Part shown: piece after piece, positions 1 through 9,296 of the stretch
Layout: each line of letters opens with the position of its first letter
How positions within the stretch are numbered: the first letter of the stretch is position 1
NCBI RefSeq assembly: GCF_009617895.1
Contig: NZ_BLAW01000001.1
Location: forward strand, 2,719,001-2,783,000
Reading direction: 5' to 3'
Length of the DNA stretch: 64,000 nt
From: Prolixibacter sp. SD074
GTDB taxonomy: Bacteria; Bacteroidota; Bacteroidia; Bacteroidales; Prolixibacteraceae
The notes under the pieces: generated by a model
Told to the model about the DNA's origin: nothing
The model's database searches: none
The model's input: the letters and a program-made list of their open reading frames with translations, nothing else
Program-made: the position numbers and the translations under genes

Positions 1-791
1 AAAGGGCTGACACCCAGTTTTACCCAGCTTTTTTCTGCTTTGATTCGCTTGTTTAACTCACGAATAAAAAGGTTGACATTGTTCCGGCGCCACTCGTTCA
101 ACTTGTCCGGATAATCGCCTCCACCATATTTCTTAAACGTTGTCGCATCGGGAAAGGCCATTGTTTTTGCAGGATAGGGATAGAAATAATCATCGAGATG
201 AACGGCGTCAATATCATATCGTTTCACCACATCCATGATGACGTTGATAACATATTCCCTGACTTCCGGAATACCGGGATCGAGGTAGCTTTTCCCGTTA
301 TAATCGACTATCCAGTAGCTGTTCTTCCGCAATGGATGATTCGGCGCAAGCTGATCGTAGCTGTGGTTTCGTACCCTGAATGAATTAAACCAGGCGTGGA
401 ACTCGAGTCCGCGCTGGTGACACAGGTTGATGGCAAATCGCAACGGATCGTAGTAAGGCGTGGGGGATTTGCCTTGCTCACCTGTCAGATAATACGACCA
501 TGGCTCAGTGGGTGACGGATAGATAGCGTCGGCAGCCGGCCTGACCTGGAGAATTACCGCATTTAAGCCGGTATTCTCAATCCGGTCGATCAGATTAATG
601 AGTTCCTGTTGTTGTTGGTCTGTAGGCAGGCCCGGTTTCGATGGCCAGTCAGTGTTGTTTACCGTCGCAATCCAAATCCCTCTGAATTCCTCTTTCACCA
701 ATGGTTTCGCCATTCGGGGGTTAAGGCCTGCTGCCTGAAAAGCAACGACCAGAACCAGCAGAATTGTGGGAAAAGCTTGCCGGGGTTTCAT
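1..791 (-). CDS. Family 10-like glycosyl hydrolase (GHL10/DUF187), copy 1, partial
   Basis: The minus strand reads open from an ATG at 791 to the left edge, giving 263 codons of the N-terminal half; the 3' end lies outside the window. After a hydrophobic leader (about residues 1-20, signal-peptide-like) the protein has the GHL10 hallmarks EEFRGIWIATV, AVILQVRPAADA, GLEFHAWFN and a DAVHLDDYFYPYP segment where the family carries catalytic-site acids. It is clearly paralogous to the complete 518-residue protein at 34542-36098, with the same motif order. GHL10 proteins are thought to act on cell-envelope glycans; the substrate is not established. An insertion sequence begins about 17 bp upstream of the start codon, so the native promoter has probably been displaced. 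Gene identity is well supported; expression is doubtful. Confidence 0.85.
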   Translation of the reverse strand, partial: MKPRQAFPTILLVLVVAFQAAGLNPRMAKPLVKEEFRGIWIATVNNTDWPSKPGLPTDQQQQELINLIDRIENTGLNAVILQVRPAADAIYPSPTEPWSYYLTGEQGKSPTPYYDPLRFAINLCHQRGLEFHAWFNSFRVRNHSYDQLAPNHPLRKNSYWIVDYNGKSYLDPGIPEVREYVINVIMDVVKRYDIDAVHLDDYFYPYPAKTMAFPDATTFKKYGGGDYPDKLNEWRRNNVNLFIRELNKRIKAEKSWVKLGVSP

Positions 792-840
792 GGCTCACTT
801 CAATATTAGGGTGGGCAACAAAAAATTCTACTTTTATGTC

Positions 841-1212
841 ATGGAAATAGAAAGCTTACTACGTTACTTATTGCCCCAGGAAATATTTGAATACTTTGAT
901 TTGATTGATTTCAAGGAAGTAGAAGGTGGACAATTAGAGCTACATTTAAATGAAAAGTCAATTAAGCCCTTGGAGCACGCTGATAAAGAGCTGGTTTCAA
1001 ATGGATTCGACGAGCCTGTCCGTATCCAAGATTTTCCGTTAAGGGACAAGACAGTCTATTTTGTCGTCAGGCGACGAAAATGGAAGGACAAGCACACAGG
1101 AAAGATCTATAGTTCCCGATGGGATTTAATAGCCAAAGGCACCAGCTACACCAAAGAGTTTGCTGCTTTTTTAAAAGGGTTACTTGGACAAATACCCGAT
1201 AAGTTCGAATAG
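841..1212 (+). CDS. Transposase N-terminal ORF (ISAon1-type)
   Basis: This 123-residue ORF from the ATG at 841 is an ISAon1-like N-terminal transposase region. The upstream in-frame ATG at 766 lies outside the element, inside the neighbouring gene, so 841 is the better start. It is rich in charged residues and contains a VVRRRKWKD segment typical of the N-terminal DNA-binding part of these enzymes. It ends with TAG at 1210 and overlaps the second ORF, which lies one frame ahead. The pair probably forms one transposase through a programmed frameshift, although a disabling mutation cannot be excluded from sequence alone. Confidence 0.65.
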   Translation: MEIESLLRYLLPQEIFEYFDLIDFKEVEGGQLELHLNEKSIKPLEHADKELVSNGFDEPVRIQDFPLRDKTVYFVVRRRKWKDKHTGKIYSSRWDLIAKGTSYTKEFAAFLKGLLGQIPDKFE

Positions 1213-2167
1213 CTTAGAGAAACATTATTATATCAACGGAGATTATTTTGGGCAACAATACAAGGATCATTTGAGCGATTTTCATGAATGGGAACAGAAG
1301 TCCCATTCAAAGGATTGGATCCTTTTTCCAGGGAATATAGGGACACGATTGAGTATCGATGAAACAGCACTTACCAATGGAGAACTTTACACCGTGGTGA
1401 CCAATAAGGCAGGGAAAGGGAAAAAGGGCTCTTTAGTGGCCATGATAGAAGGGACAGAGGCAGGGAAAGTTATTGAAGTTTTAGATAAGATATCAGAAGA
1501 AGAAAGAAATGCAGTTGAAGAGGTAACACTGGATATGGCCAGTTCCATGCGAAAAATAGTAAAAAGTTGTTTTCCAAAAGCCAGCCGGGTTATTGACCGC
1601 TTTCATGTCCAGAAACTGGCCTATGATGCATTGCAGGAGATACGTATCAAACACCGTTGGGATGCCATTAATGAAGAAACCAATGCAATTGAAAATGCAA
1701 AAGCTGATGGCGTAAAATATATCCCTGAAGTTTTAAGCAATGGAGACACTAAAAAACAACTTCTGGCCCGTAGCCGGTATTTATTGTTTAAATCAGGGGA
1801 TAAATGGACTGACAAGCAAAAGAAAAGAGCTGCTGTATTGTTTGAGCTTTATCCCGACATTAAAGAAGCATATTCCCTGACACATTCATTAAGAATGATA
1901 TTTTTGAAAAACACGGACAAGAAAGTAGCTTATACTAAAATGGCCAGGTGGTTCAACGATGTTACTGAATCCGGTTTTAAATCTTTCAATACCATATCTG
2001 CTACATTCTATGCGCATTATCCTGAAATATTAAACTTCTTTGACAACCGAAGCACTAATGCTTCTGCTGAATCATTTAATGCCAAACTTAAAGCTTTCCG
2101 TGCAACTCAAAGAGGAGTTGTCGATATTGAATTTTTCCTTTTCAGAGTGGCTAAGATTTATGCGTAA
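1184..2167 (+). CDS. Transposase catalytic ORF (ISL3/ISAon1-type, DDE)
   Basis: The catalytic part of the transposase. Visible DDE-type residues are the D of LSIDETALTNGELY, the D of VIDRFHVQKLAYDAL (the DRFHV signature typical of ISL3-family enzymes) and the E of ASAESFNAKLKAF near the C terminus. The frame is open from 1175 and the only early start is a TTG at 1184, which suggests this part is normally made as an extension of the upstream ORF by a +1 shift within 1175-1209. The chain ends at 2167, 17 bp before the right end of the element. Catalytic domain length and motif order look intact. Confidence 0.75.
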   Translation: MDKYPISSNSLEKHYYINGDYFGQQYKDHLSDFHEWEQKSHSKDWILFPGNIGTRLSIDETALTNGELYTVVTNKAGKGKKGSLVAMIEGTEAGKVIEVLDKISEEERNAVEEVTLDMASSMRKIVKSCFPKASRVIDRFHVQKLAYDALQEIRIKHRWDAINEETNAIENAKADGVKYIPEVLSNGDTKKQLLARSRYLLFKSGDKWTDKQKKRAAVLFELYPDIKEAYSLTHSLRMIFLKNTDKKVAYTKMARWFNDVTESGFKSFNTISATFYAHYPEILNFFDNRSTNASAESFNAKLKAFRATQRGVVDIEFFLFRVAKIYA

Positions 2168-2260
2168 TCTAAAAAATCCACCCCAATTATGAATTGATCC
2201 GGTTTCATGGTTCTATTTGATAATCATAATTTATTCAAATGTAACGAATTATGAAGGTAC

Positions 2261-2287
2261 AAAAAAAACCTTCCCCGAAAGGAAGGC
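2261..2287 (-). terminator. Rho-independent terminator of nagB copy 1
   Basis: On the minus strand a GGAAGG-type stem (arms 2269-2274 and 2281-2286) is followed by eight T residues (2261-2268 read in reverse). It lies 31 bp past the stop of the NagB-LmbE gene. Confidence 0.75.
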
Positions 2288-2317
2288 TGAAATTTATCAA
2301 CGGTTCGTTGAAACCTC

Positions 2318-4306
2318 TCACGGATAGTACTTAACAAAGGCCTCCATGGCTTCGTACTCGGCCATGCCCAATTGGTCGTAAAGCCTTGCGGTTGCCCTGT
2401 TTCGCTGTTCGGCGCGCTGCCAGAACTCGCGTTCGTCTTCACCCATAAACATGGCGCCCTCTTTTTGTGACTGGTGACGCAAAATTGCGTCGCGTTTTCT
2501 CGCCAGCTCGATGGGACTAATCGGAACAGCCATTTCAATTTCGTCAGCCTCCCATTCAGCCCAGGCACCACGATAAAGCCAAAGCCAGCAATCTTGCATC
2601 CAGTCTTTTTCTTTTCGCATGTGCTCAAGTGTTATAAATATGGTATCGAGGCAGACACGGTGCGTTCCGTGTGGGTCGGATAAATCACCGGCAGCAAAAA
2701 TCTGGTGAGGTTTCACCTCGTCAAGCAGGTTCATGACAATTTTGACATCTTCTTCGCCAATCGGATTTTTCTGTCGTCTTCCGGATTCATAGAAAGGAAG
2801 ATCGAGAAAATGAATGTGCGAATCAGGAATGCCGAAATAACGCAATGCGGACCGGGCTTCCATCCGGCGAATTAAGCCTTTGGCCTTTCTTACGTCCGGA
2901 ATATCCACTTCGTTGTCTTTTTTATTTTTCAGGAACGAAAGAACTTTTTCTTTTTGTTCTTTGGCTTTCTTATTTCCCGAATCGTAAAAGTCAGCATATT
3001 CATGATGGAAATCGAGGTAACGGGAAATGTATTCATCCGCTACCGCGAAATTACCCGATACCTGGTAAGCAACGTGTACATCGTGTCCCTGTTCCACCAG
3101 GCGAAGCAATGTTCCTCCCATCGAGATAACATCATCGTCGGGGTGCGGACTGAAAATGACGATACGTTTCTTCGCCGGTTCAGCTCTCTCCGGACGGTTC
3201 GAATCGTCGACCTTCGGTTTTCCGCCGGGCCATCCGGTGATGGTATGCTGTAAATCGTTAAATACCTTGATGTTGATTCGGTAGGGAGAACCTGCCGTCG
3301 CCAGCAAATCGCTCAAACCAAAATCGTTGTAATCCTTGCCGGTCAGCTTCAGGATGGGCTTCTTCGCTTGTTTACACAACCAAACCACCGCCTTGCGTAC
3401 CAGCCGATCGTCGTTCCAGTCCATGTTGTCGACCAGCCAGGGGGTACGTACCCTGACGAGCTGTGAACTGGCGCCGCTATCAAGCACAATCTTAACATTG
3501 TGATGTTCCTGAATAAAAGAGGCCGGTACTTCACTATCCGGATCTTCTTCCACGGTCTTTTGAATCACCCGTGCTTTGGATTCGCCCAGCGCTACCAGGA
3601 TAATTTTCCGCGATTCCAGGATGGTATCTACTCCCATGGTAATGGCACGTCGGGGAACATTGATGAATCCCTGGAATTCTGTCGCTTCCTCCTGTCGGGT
3701 TACCGGGTCAAGCGTAATAATCCGGGTACGGGTATTTCGTCCTGAACCGGGTTCGTTGAAACCAATGTGACCGGTGCGGCCAATGCCCAGTAACATCACA
3801 TCGATGCCGCCAGCTTCTTTGATCAGTCTCTCGTATTCACGGCAGTAATCATGCACGGAGTCAAACATGATGGTGCCATCCGGAATGTGAATGTTCTCTT
3901 CCGGGATGTCTACATGATCGTAAAGGTGCCGATGCATGTAGTTGTTGTAACTGTGAATGGAATGGGGTGACATGGGGTAGTACTCGTCAATGTTAAAAGT
4001 GACAACATTGTTGAAGCTCAGTCCCTCTTCTTTGTGCTTACGAACCAGTTCGGCATAGATCCCCAGTTGAGTCGAACCGGTGGGTAATCCCAATACACAT
4101 TTTCCCCCTTTTTGTTGTTCCTTCTTAATGGAGTCGGCAATCTCATCGGCGACCACCTGCGAAACATCTTTTCCTTCGGGATAGATGTAGGTGGGAATTT
4201 TTTCATATTTCGTGAGCATGTCCCGGTGAGTCAAATTGGTTGGGGCATACTCGCCAAATCCGTAAAAAACCGGATTGTCGCTCTGTAACTTTTTACTTAA
4301 GTCCAT
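2318..4306 (-). CDS. nagB: Glucosamine-6-phosphate deaminase fused to LmbE/PIG-L deacetylase-like domain, copy 1
   Basis: A 662-residue two-domain protein. The N-terminal half (about residues 30-300) is a NagB domain converting glucosamine-6-phosphate to fructose-6-phosphate and ammonia, with GLPTGSTQLGIY, FNIDEYYPM and GRTGHIGFNEPG. The C-terminal half (about 370-640) is LmbE-like, with the metal-binding SPHPDDDVISMGG and DLSDPHGTHR motifs. This fusion is characteristic of Bacteroidota. It is strongly similar to copy 2 at 31375-33360, which sits in the peptidoglycan locus. Here the gene stands alone on the minus strand with its own terminator, upstream of the interrupted glycosyl hydrolase gene. 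Whether the LmbE half deacetylates a sugar derivative is not known to me. Confidence 0.93.
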   Translation of the reverse strand: MDLSKKLQSDNPVFYGFGEYAPTNLTHRDMLTKYEKIPTYIYPEGKDVSQVVADEIADSIKKEQQKGGKCVLGLPTGSTQLGIYAELVRKHKEEGLSFNNVVTFNIDEYYPMSPHSIHSYNNYMHRHLYDHVDIPEENIHIPDGTIMFDSVHDYCREYERLIKEAGGIDVMLLGIGRTGHIGFNEPGSGRNTRTRIITLDPVTRQEEATEFQGFINVPRRAITMGVDTILESRKIILVALGESKARVIQKTVEEDPDSEVPASFIQEHHNVKIVLDSGASSQLVRVRTPWLVDNMDWNDDRLVRKAVVWLCKQAKKPILKLTGKDYNDFGLSDLLATAGSPYRINIKVFNDLQHTITGWPGGKPKVDDSNRPERAEPAKKRIVIFSPHPDDDVISMGGTLLRLVEQGHDVHVAYQVSGNFAVADEYISRYLDFHHEYADFYDSGNKKAKEQKEKVLSFLKNKKDNEVDIPDVRKAKGLIRRMEARSALRYFGIPDSHIHFLDLPFYESGRRQKNPIGEEDVKIVMNLLDEVKPHQIFAAGDLSDPHGTHRVCLDTIFITLEHMRKEKDWMQDCWLWLYRGAWAEWEADEIEMAVPISPIELARKRDAILRHQSQKEGAMFMGEDEREFWQRAEQRNRATARLYDQLGMAEYEAMEAFVKYYP

Positions 4307-4405
4307 GATAGGCTTTCTGGTTTATTTTGAACAAGTAAAAATAGGCGAATTTGGACGTAAAAAAAAAACTTCTTTAAAAGTTCGAATAAGTGATATTCAT
4401 CCCTG

Positions 4406-5038
4406 TTAATGAAACTCTCCGGCCTCGTACCGACGAATGATATTGTTCAACATGGCATCTTCTTCCGGATCAAATTCCGATTTTAAACTGGAGCCGGTGA
4501 GAAAGGCCAGTGAATTCCACAAAAAGGCTTGTCCGCCCCCGCGGTATTCCTTCAGAAGATCGTATGCAGTCTCGCCGGTTTCCCTGTCGATAAGTTTGAG
4601 TAATAACCGCCCCTGGCGCAGGTTCAATGTTTTCAGGGTGTCCATGTAAGTTTCCTTGATATAATGCTGGTACCATTTCATGTATTTTTTCCGGTGGGCG
4701 GGAGTAGTATAAACCTGGTCGAGCTCCTTCTTTACCCGGTTAAGCTCTTTGCTGACAATCATGGCAAGCGGATACGTCTTCTTCACATCCTCAATCAACT
4801 TATCGTATTTCTTTTCCTGATGATGGTTCTTGAATTTAAAAGGAGGAATGATGTCAATCGATTTCAGATTGATGTGCAACAGACTATCGCTGGTCAAATC
4901 ATATTTAGTCAATACGGTATCAATGTGAGCCAAATAGTTTGTAGCCGAACTATCCTGCGCTGATACCCTGCTGAACAAGCCAGTGCTCAGAATCAAACAA
5001 ATGACAGAGGTCAATATCAATTGGTGTATGCGGTGCAT
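4406..5038 (-). CDS. DUF4294 domain-containing exported protein
   Basis: A 210-residue protein of the DUF4294 family, found in Bacteroidota and of unknown function. I chose the ATG at 5038 because it begins a clean signal peptide (MHRIHQLILTSVICLIL followed by VSAQ); an in-frame upstream start at 5110 would add 24 residues unlike a leader and would nearly abut the mfd stop. The mature part is helical and charged, with a conserved-looking stretch around LRQGRLLLKLIDRETGETAY. It lies 78 bp downstream of mfd on the same strand and may be cotranscribed with it. Function cannot be assigned; the exported location is an inference from the signal sequence. Confidence 0.75.
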   Translation of the reverse strand: MHRIHQLILTSVICLILSTGLFSRVSAQDSSATNYLAHIDTVLTKYDLTSDSLLHINLKSIDIIPPFKFKNHHQEKKYDKLIEDVKKTYPLAMIVSKELNRVKKELDQVYTTPAHRKKYMKWYQHYIKETYMDTLKTLNLRQGRLLLKLIDRETGETAYDLLKEYRGGGQAFLWNSLAFLTGSSLKSEFDPEEDAMLNNIIRRYEAGEFH

Positions 5039-5116
5039 AGTGGTCTTTTTCTTTGGGGACAAAGTTAATGGATTCTTATAGATGTGTACCGCTAACGGCT
5101 TAATTAACAATTTTTA

Positions 5117-8100
5117 TCAATTGGTTTCCACCTTACCGGGAATAACACTCTCAGCAATTTCATTCAATAGCGTAACGGCATGTTGAATGGAAGTTACCTC
5201 GCCGAAGATAATGCTAAGTTTTCCCTTCGATTCCTTGATCCGGCATTTCTTTGGATGTGTCTGAAGCCATTGCAGTATATTCCCGAACAAGGCTGTCTGG
5301 TAAAACGGTGATTGCTGGTCAGACGGCAAATAGCAAATCATCTTCTTGTTCTTCAGAATAATCTTCTCGATGTTCAGCTCAATGGCTGTCCAGCGGAGGC
5401 GGACCACTTCCAGTAACTCGACCGTTGAATCGGGTAATTTCCCAAAGCGATCGACGAGCTGGGCACGGAATTCCTCTAATGCCCCGTTGTTCTCAATGTT
5501 GTCCAGTTCGCGATAAAGCAACATTCGCTCTGAAATGCTGGAAATATAACCTTCGGGGAAAAGCAGTTCCAAATCGGTATCCACCTGGCAATCGTTCACA
5601 AATCGAAGGTTGAGGAATGCTTCATTGGCTTCGCGCGATTCTTCCTCCTTGTATAGCTGCTGGAATTCTTCATGCTTTAGTTCCTGAATTGCTTCGTTCA
5701 GGATGCGGTGGTACGTTTCGAAACCGATATCGGCAATAAAACCGCTTTGCTCGGCTCCCAACAGGTTGCCGGCTCCCCGGATATCCAAATCCTGCATGGC
5801 GATGCTGAAACCGCTGCCCAAATCGGAGAATTCTTCGATGGCCTGTAACCTTCGCCGTGCTTCGGGTGTCATGCTGGTCATCGGTGGAGCAAGCAGGTAA
5901 CAGAAAGCCTTTTTGTTCGAACGTCCCACGCGTCCGCGCAACTGGTGCAGTTCGCTCAAACCGAAGTTATGCGCCTGGTTGATTATGATGGTATTGGCAT
6001 TCGGAATGTCGAGTCCCGACTCGATAATGGTGGTGGCAATGAGCACATCAAATTTTCCGTCGATAAAGTCGAGCATCACTTTTTCCAGCTGTGCACCTTT
6101 CATCTGGCCATGGCCTACAACGGTGCGCACACCCGGAACAATGCGCCTGATAAGCGTTTCCACCTCGTAAATATTCTGCACCCGGTTGTTGATAAAGAAT
6201 ACCTGGCCGCCACGTTCCACTTCATAGGTAATGGCCTCGCGGATGATATCTTCGTTGAAACCGTGCACTTCGGTGTTGATAGGAAACCGGTTGGGCGGCG
6301 GCGTATTGATGATGGACAGATCGCGCGCTCCCATCAGTGAAAACTGCAGCGTCCGGGGAATTGGCGTAGCCGTCAGCGTCAGCGTATCAACATTTATCTT
6401 TAGGTGTTTCAGTTTTTCCTTCACGGAAACTCCGAATTTTTGCTCTTCGTCAATAATCAACAGCCCGAGGTCTTTGAATTTGACATCCTTTCCCACCAAA
6501 CGGTGTGTTCCGATGACAATATCGACTTTCCCCTCGGTTACCTCTTTCAGGATACGCCTTACCTCGGCAGGCTTGCGCAACCGGCTGATGTATTCGATGC
6601 GGCAGGGGAAATCACTCAACCTTTCGTTGAAGGTTTTGAAATGCTGAAAGGCCAGAATGGTAGTCGGGACCAAAACAGCGACCTGTTTACTGTCCGCAAC
6701 GGCTTTGAAAGCGGCCCGAATAGCGATTTCGGTTTTACCAAAACCCACATCGCCACATATGAGCCGGTCCATCGGCATGGTTTTCTCCATGTCTTCTTTG
6801 GTGGCAATTGTGGCTTTCAACTGGTCGGGCGTGTCTTCGTATATAAAACTCGCTTCCAGCTCTTGTTGCATAAAAGAGTCGCGGGCAAAAGCAAAGCCGT
6901 CTTCCGCTTTGCGGTGAGCATATAAACCAATCAATTCGCGGGCAATATCCTTGACCTTTTTCTTGGTTTTGTTTTTTAGGTTTTGCCAGGCAGCGGTTCC
7001 CAATTTGTTGATTTTGGGTTCGGTGCCGTCTTTCCCTTTGTATTTCGAAATGCGGTGCAGCGAATGAATGCTCACCAGCAGCGAGTCGTTGTCGCGATAG
7101 ATCAGCCGGATGGCTTCCTGCATTTTGCCGTCTTCCTCGGTCCTGACCAACCCGGCAAATTTTCCGATGCCGTGATCGACGTGCACCACGTAGTCCCCGG
7201 GATGCAACTTGGCCAACTCCTTGAGCGTAATGGCCTGTCGCGCCGATTTCTTCGAACGCAGCTTGAACCGGTGATAGCGCTCGAAAATCTGGTGGTCGGT
7301 GTAGCAGCAAAGTTTCAGATCGTGGTCGATAAAACCCTCTTTCAGGGCAAACGGAAGGCTGTCGAACTCCTGCGGATCACCTTTGTCTTCAAAAATGGCG
7401 TGAAGGCGTTCCACCTGTTTCGCGCTCGACGACAGGATGATATTCAGGTAACCGAGTTGGGAATTTTCACGCAGGTTATCGCCCAGCAGATTAAAATTTT
7501 TGTTAAAAACCGGTTGGGGTTTGATGTGAAACGGAATTTCCTGCGATTTGAAATATGCCTTCGGTCCTATTTCGACGCAAGTTAATGCTTCAGCCCGTTC
7601 CAGCAGCGTGTTTCCGCTAATGATTAAATTGTCTGCCGGAAAACCGGTTTCCAGGTTTTTCTCCCGGGCACTTTTGTATAATTCGGTCATCCGTTCGGCG
7701 CTGAAGCGCAAATCATCGGTGATCAGCAGTGTGTCATCTTTCAGGAATTCGAAAAACGAAATCCGTTCTTCCTCCTGCAATCCTTCCTGTATGTTGGGGA
7801 TTATGGAAATCTTTTTCAAGGCATCCTTCGAAATCTGGTTCTCGATGTCGAAGGTGCGTATTGTTTCCACGTCATCGCCAAAGAAATCGATTCGGTACGG
7901 ATCTTCGTGAGCGAAGGAGAAAATGTCGATAATGGAACCGCGGATAGAATATTGTCCGGGCTCGTACACAAAATCGACCCGCTCGAAACCGTATTCGAAC
8001 AACACTTCGTTAATAAACGAGATAGAAAGTTTTTCGCCCACACGAACCGTCAGCGTGTTTTTTTCCAACCCTTTTCCTGAGATAACCTTCTCCATCACCG

Positions 8101-8482
8101 CTTCCGGGTACGAAACCACGATGAACTGTCCTTCAGCTTCCACCAGGTGGTTCAGTACATCAGTACGCAGGATGATGTGCTCACTTTCGATTTTTTCGTA
8201 TTGAACGCTGCGCTTGTAGGACGAAGGGAAGAAGAGCAAGTGTTCTTCCAGGCCCAGGGTTTGCAAATCGTCGTAAAAATAGGCTGCCTCTTCCCGGTCG
8301 CTCAGGAGCATGAGTGCGCCAAACGGTTTCTTTTGGAAGAGGGCTGCCATCACGACGGATGGTGCGGAGCCGTTCAGTCCTTTGGCATGTAGCTTTTGTC
8401 CCGAAGGCGTTCCGAGTTGCCCTGCCAGTGCCCGGGCCCCCGGATGTTGCGCATAAAAATCAATTAACTGTTCGCGTTTCAA
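5117..8482 (-). CDS. mfd: Transcription-repair coupling factor Mfd
   Basis: The 1121-residue protein removes RNA polymerase stalled at DNA lesions and recruits nucleotide excision repair. Domain order fits Mfd: UvrB-like N-terminal region, a CarD-like RNA polymerase interaction domain with LHPGDYVVHVDHGIG, then an SF2 helicase module with Walker A GDVGFGKTEIA, DEEQ box IIDEEQKFG, TATPIPRTL and ESGLDIPNANT, ending in a TRCF C-terminal domain. Length is normal for the family in Bacteroidota. The start at 8482 is an ATG with a TATTTTTG element 27 bp upstream. Confidence 0.97.
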   Translation of the reverse strand: MKREQLIDFYAQHPGARALAGQLGTPSGQKLHAKGLNGSAPSVVMAALFQKKPFGALMLLSDREEAAYFYDDLQTLGLEEHLLFFPSSYKRSVQYEKIESEHIILRTDVLNHLVEAEGQFIVVSYPEAVMEKVISGKGLEKNTLTVRVGEKLSISFINEVLFEYGFERVDFVYEPGQYSIRGSIIDIFSFAHEDPYRIDFFGDDVETIRTFDIENQISKDALKKISIIPNIQEGLQEEERISFFEFLKDDTLLITDDLRFSAERMTELYKSAREKNLETGFPADNLIISGNTLLERAEALTCVEIGPKAYFKSQEIPFHIKPQPVFNKNFNLLGDNLRENSQLGYLNIILSSSAKQVERLHAIFEDKGDPQEFDSLPFALKEGFIDHDLKLCCYTDHQIFERYHRFKLRSKKSARQAITLKELAKLHPGDYVVHVDHGIGKFAGLVRTEEDGKMQEAIRLIYRDNDSLLVSIHSLHRISKYKGKDGTEPKINKLGTAAWQNLKNKTKKKVKDIARELIGLYAHRKAEDGFAFARDSFMQQELEASFIYEDTPDQLKATIATKEDMEKTMPMDRLICGDVGFGKTEIAIRAAFKAVADSKQVAVLVPTTILAFQHFKTFNERLSDFPCRIEYISRLRKPAEVRRILKEVTEGKVDIVIGTHRLVGKDVKFKDLGLLIIDEEQKFGVSVKEKLKHLKINVDTLTLTATPIPRTLQFSLMGARDLSIINTPPPNRFPINTEVHGFNEDIIREAITYEVERGGQVFFINNRVQNIYEVETLIRRIVPGVRTVVGHGQMKGAQLEKVMLDFIDGKFDVLIATTIIESGLDIPNANTIIINQAHNFGLSELHQLRGRVGRSNKKAFCYLLAPPMTSMTPEARRRLQAIEEFSDLGSGFSIAMQDLDIRGAGNLLGAEQSGFIADIGFETYHRILNEAIQELKHEEFQQLYKEEESREANEAFLNLRFVNDCQVDTDLELLFPEGYISSISERMLLYRELDNIENNGALEEFRAQLVDRFGKLPDSTVELLEVVRLRWTAIELNIEKIILKNKKMICYLPSDQQSPFYQTALFGNILQWLQTHPKKCRIKESKGKLSIIFGEVTSIQHAVTLLNEIAESVIPGKVETN

Positions 8483-8508
8483 TACGATGCTGTTTCGTTA
8501 TTCGGATG

Positions 8509-8516
8509 CAAAAATA
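8509..8516 (-). promoter_or_regulatory. Possible -7 box for mfd
   Basis: The minus strand reads TATTTTTG, a match to the Bacteroidota -7 consensus TAnnTTTG, placed 27 bp before the mfd start. No -33 TTG at the expected spacing is visible, so the call is tentative. Confidence 0.3.
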
Positions 8517-8769
8517 TAAAAAACTACACTGGGTGGAGAATGAGAGCTCAAAGCCTTAACAATCTTTAATTATGAGTGGTAGTAATGCCGTTTAATCGAA
8601 GCCCATACGTGTGAATCTATGGATAAAATCCGTGCTAATCCCTGCTTAACGGCAACCTCGAAGTGCAATTCATCATTTGTTATTCAAAATTTCTTTCTCC
8701 CCATCTTTTTTCCCTTCTTGCCGAATTGCCCCGATTTTTCTATCTTCCATCTTTTCATAATCATTCATT

Positions 8770-9258
8770 ATGCTGACTATCCGAATGGCTTCGGGGGCTG
8801 ATGTGCCCGCCATAACCCGCATTTATAATCATGCTGTGTTGCATTCGACTACCACGTTCGATACCGTTCCCCTTACGGAAGAAGAGCGCCGGATGTGGCT
8901 GGCTTTGCATGAGGAAGACTCTCCGGTACTGGTTGCCCAGGTCGAAGAGGACGTGGTTGGATATGCATCTCTTTCTAAATGGTCGGAGAAGAAGGCATAC
9001 GACCAAACGGTGCAGTTTTCCATTTATCTCGATGAGAATTTTCGTGGACAGGGAATTGGGCTGCGGTTGAGCGAAGCGATTCTGAAATATGCGAAAGAGC
9101 AAGGAATTCACAGTGTGATTTCGCTCATATCAGAAGGGAATGAGGTGAGCTTCGCGCTGCACCGAAAGCTGGGATTTCAGCTAATGGGCGTAATGAAAGA
9201 GGCCGGAAGGAAATTCGGCCGGTACATCGATGTTCATTTTTATCAACTACTTCTTTGA
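8770..9258 (+). CDS. GNAT acetyltransferase, phosphinothricin N-acetyltransferase-like
   Basis: A 162-residue single-domain GNAT protein of the Pat/MnaT type, which transfers an acetyl group from acetyl-CoA to small amino-acid-like amines. The N terminus MLTIRMASGADVPAITRIYNHAV and the acetyl-CoA-binding pyrophosphate loop (LDENFRGQGIG) match the family, as does the C-terminal GFQLMGVMKEAGRKFGRY segment. The natural substrate in this group is usually an amino acid analogue such as methionine sulfone; resistance to phosphinothricin should not be assumed. It stands alone between mfd (opposite strand) and the patatin gene. Confidence 0.85.
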   Translation: MLTIRMASGADVPAITRIYNHAVLHSTTTFDTVPLTEEERRMWLALHEEDSPVLVAQVEEDVVGYASLSKWSEKKAYDQTVQFSIYLDENFRGQGIGLRLSEAILKYAKEQGIHSVISLISEGNEVSFALHRKLGFQLMGVMKEAGRKFGRYIDVHFYQLLL

Positions 9259-9296
9259 GATGAAAGTTTTCTTTTTGTGAAGTTCAGTGATGGGAA

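Larger units (their letters stand above)
809..2184 (+). mobile_element. ISL3/ISAon1-type insertion sequence
   Basis: The element is about 1.38 kb and carries two overlapping transposase ORFs. Both ends start inward with GGGTGG (809-814 on the plus strand, 2178-2183 on the minus strand); beyond that the terminal repeats match only weakly. The flanks (801-808 and 2185-2192) do not form an obvious target-site duplication, so the exact ends are uncertain. It sits between the glycosyl hydrolase gene and nagB copy 1, both on the minus strand, and probably split an older operon. Confidence 0.7.

Noticed and set aside
801..2192. Target-site duplication of the insertion sequence
   Set aside because: The 8-bp flanks CAATATTA and AATTATGA do not match, so none can be claimed.
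5945..7585. Several 130-200-codon plus-strand frames across mfd
   Set aside because: They are antisense shadows of the well-supported mfd gene.
8619..8801. 60-codon frame before the acetyltransferase
   Set aside because: It overlaps the acetyltransferase start and is a low-complexity Phe/Ile/Pro string.
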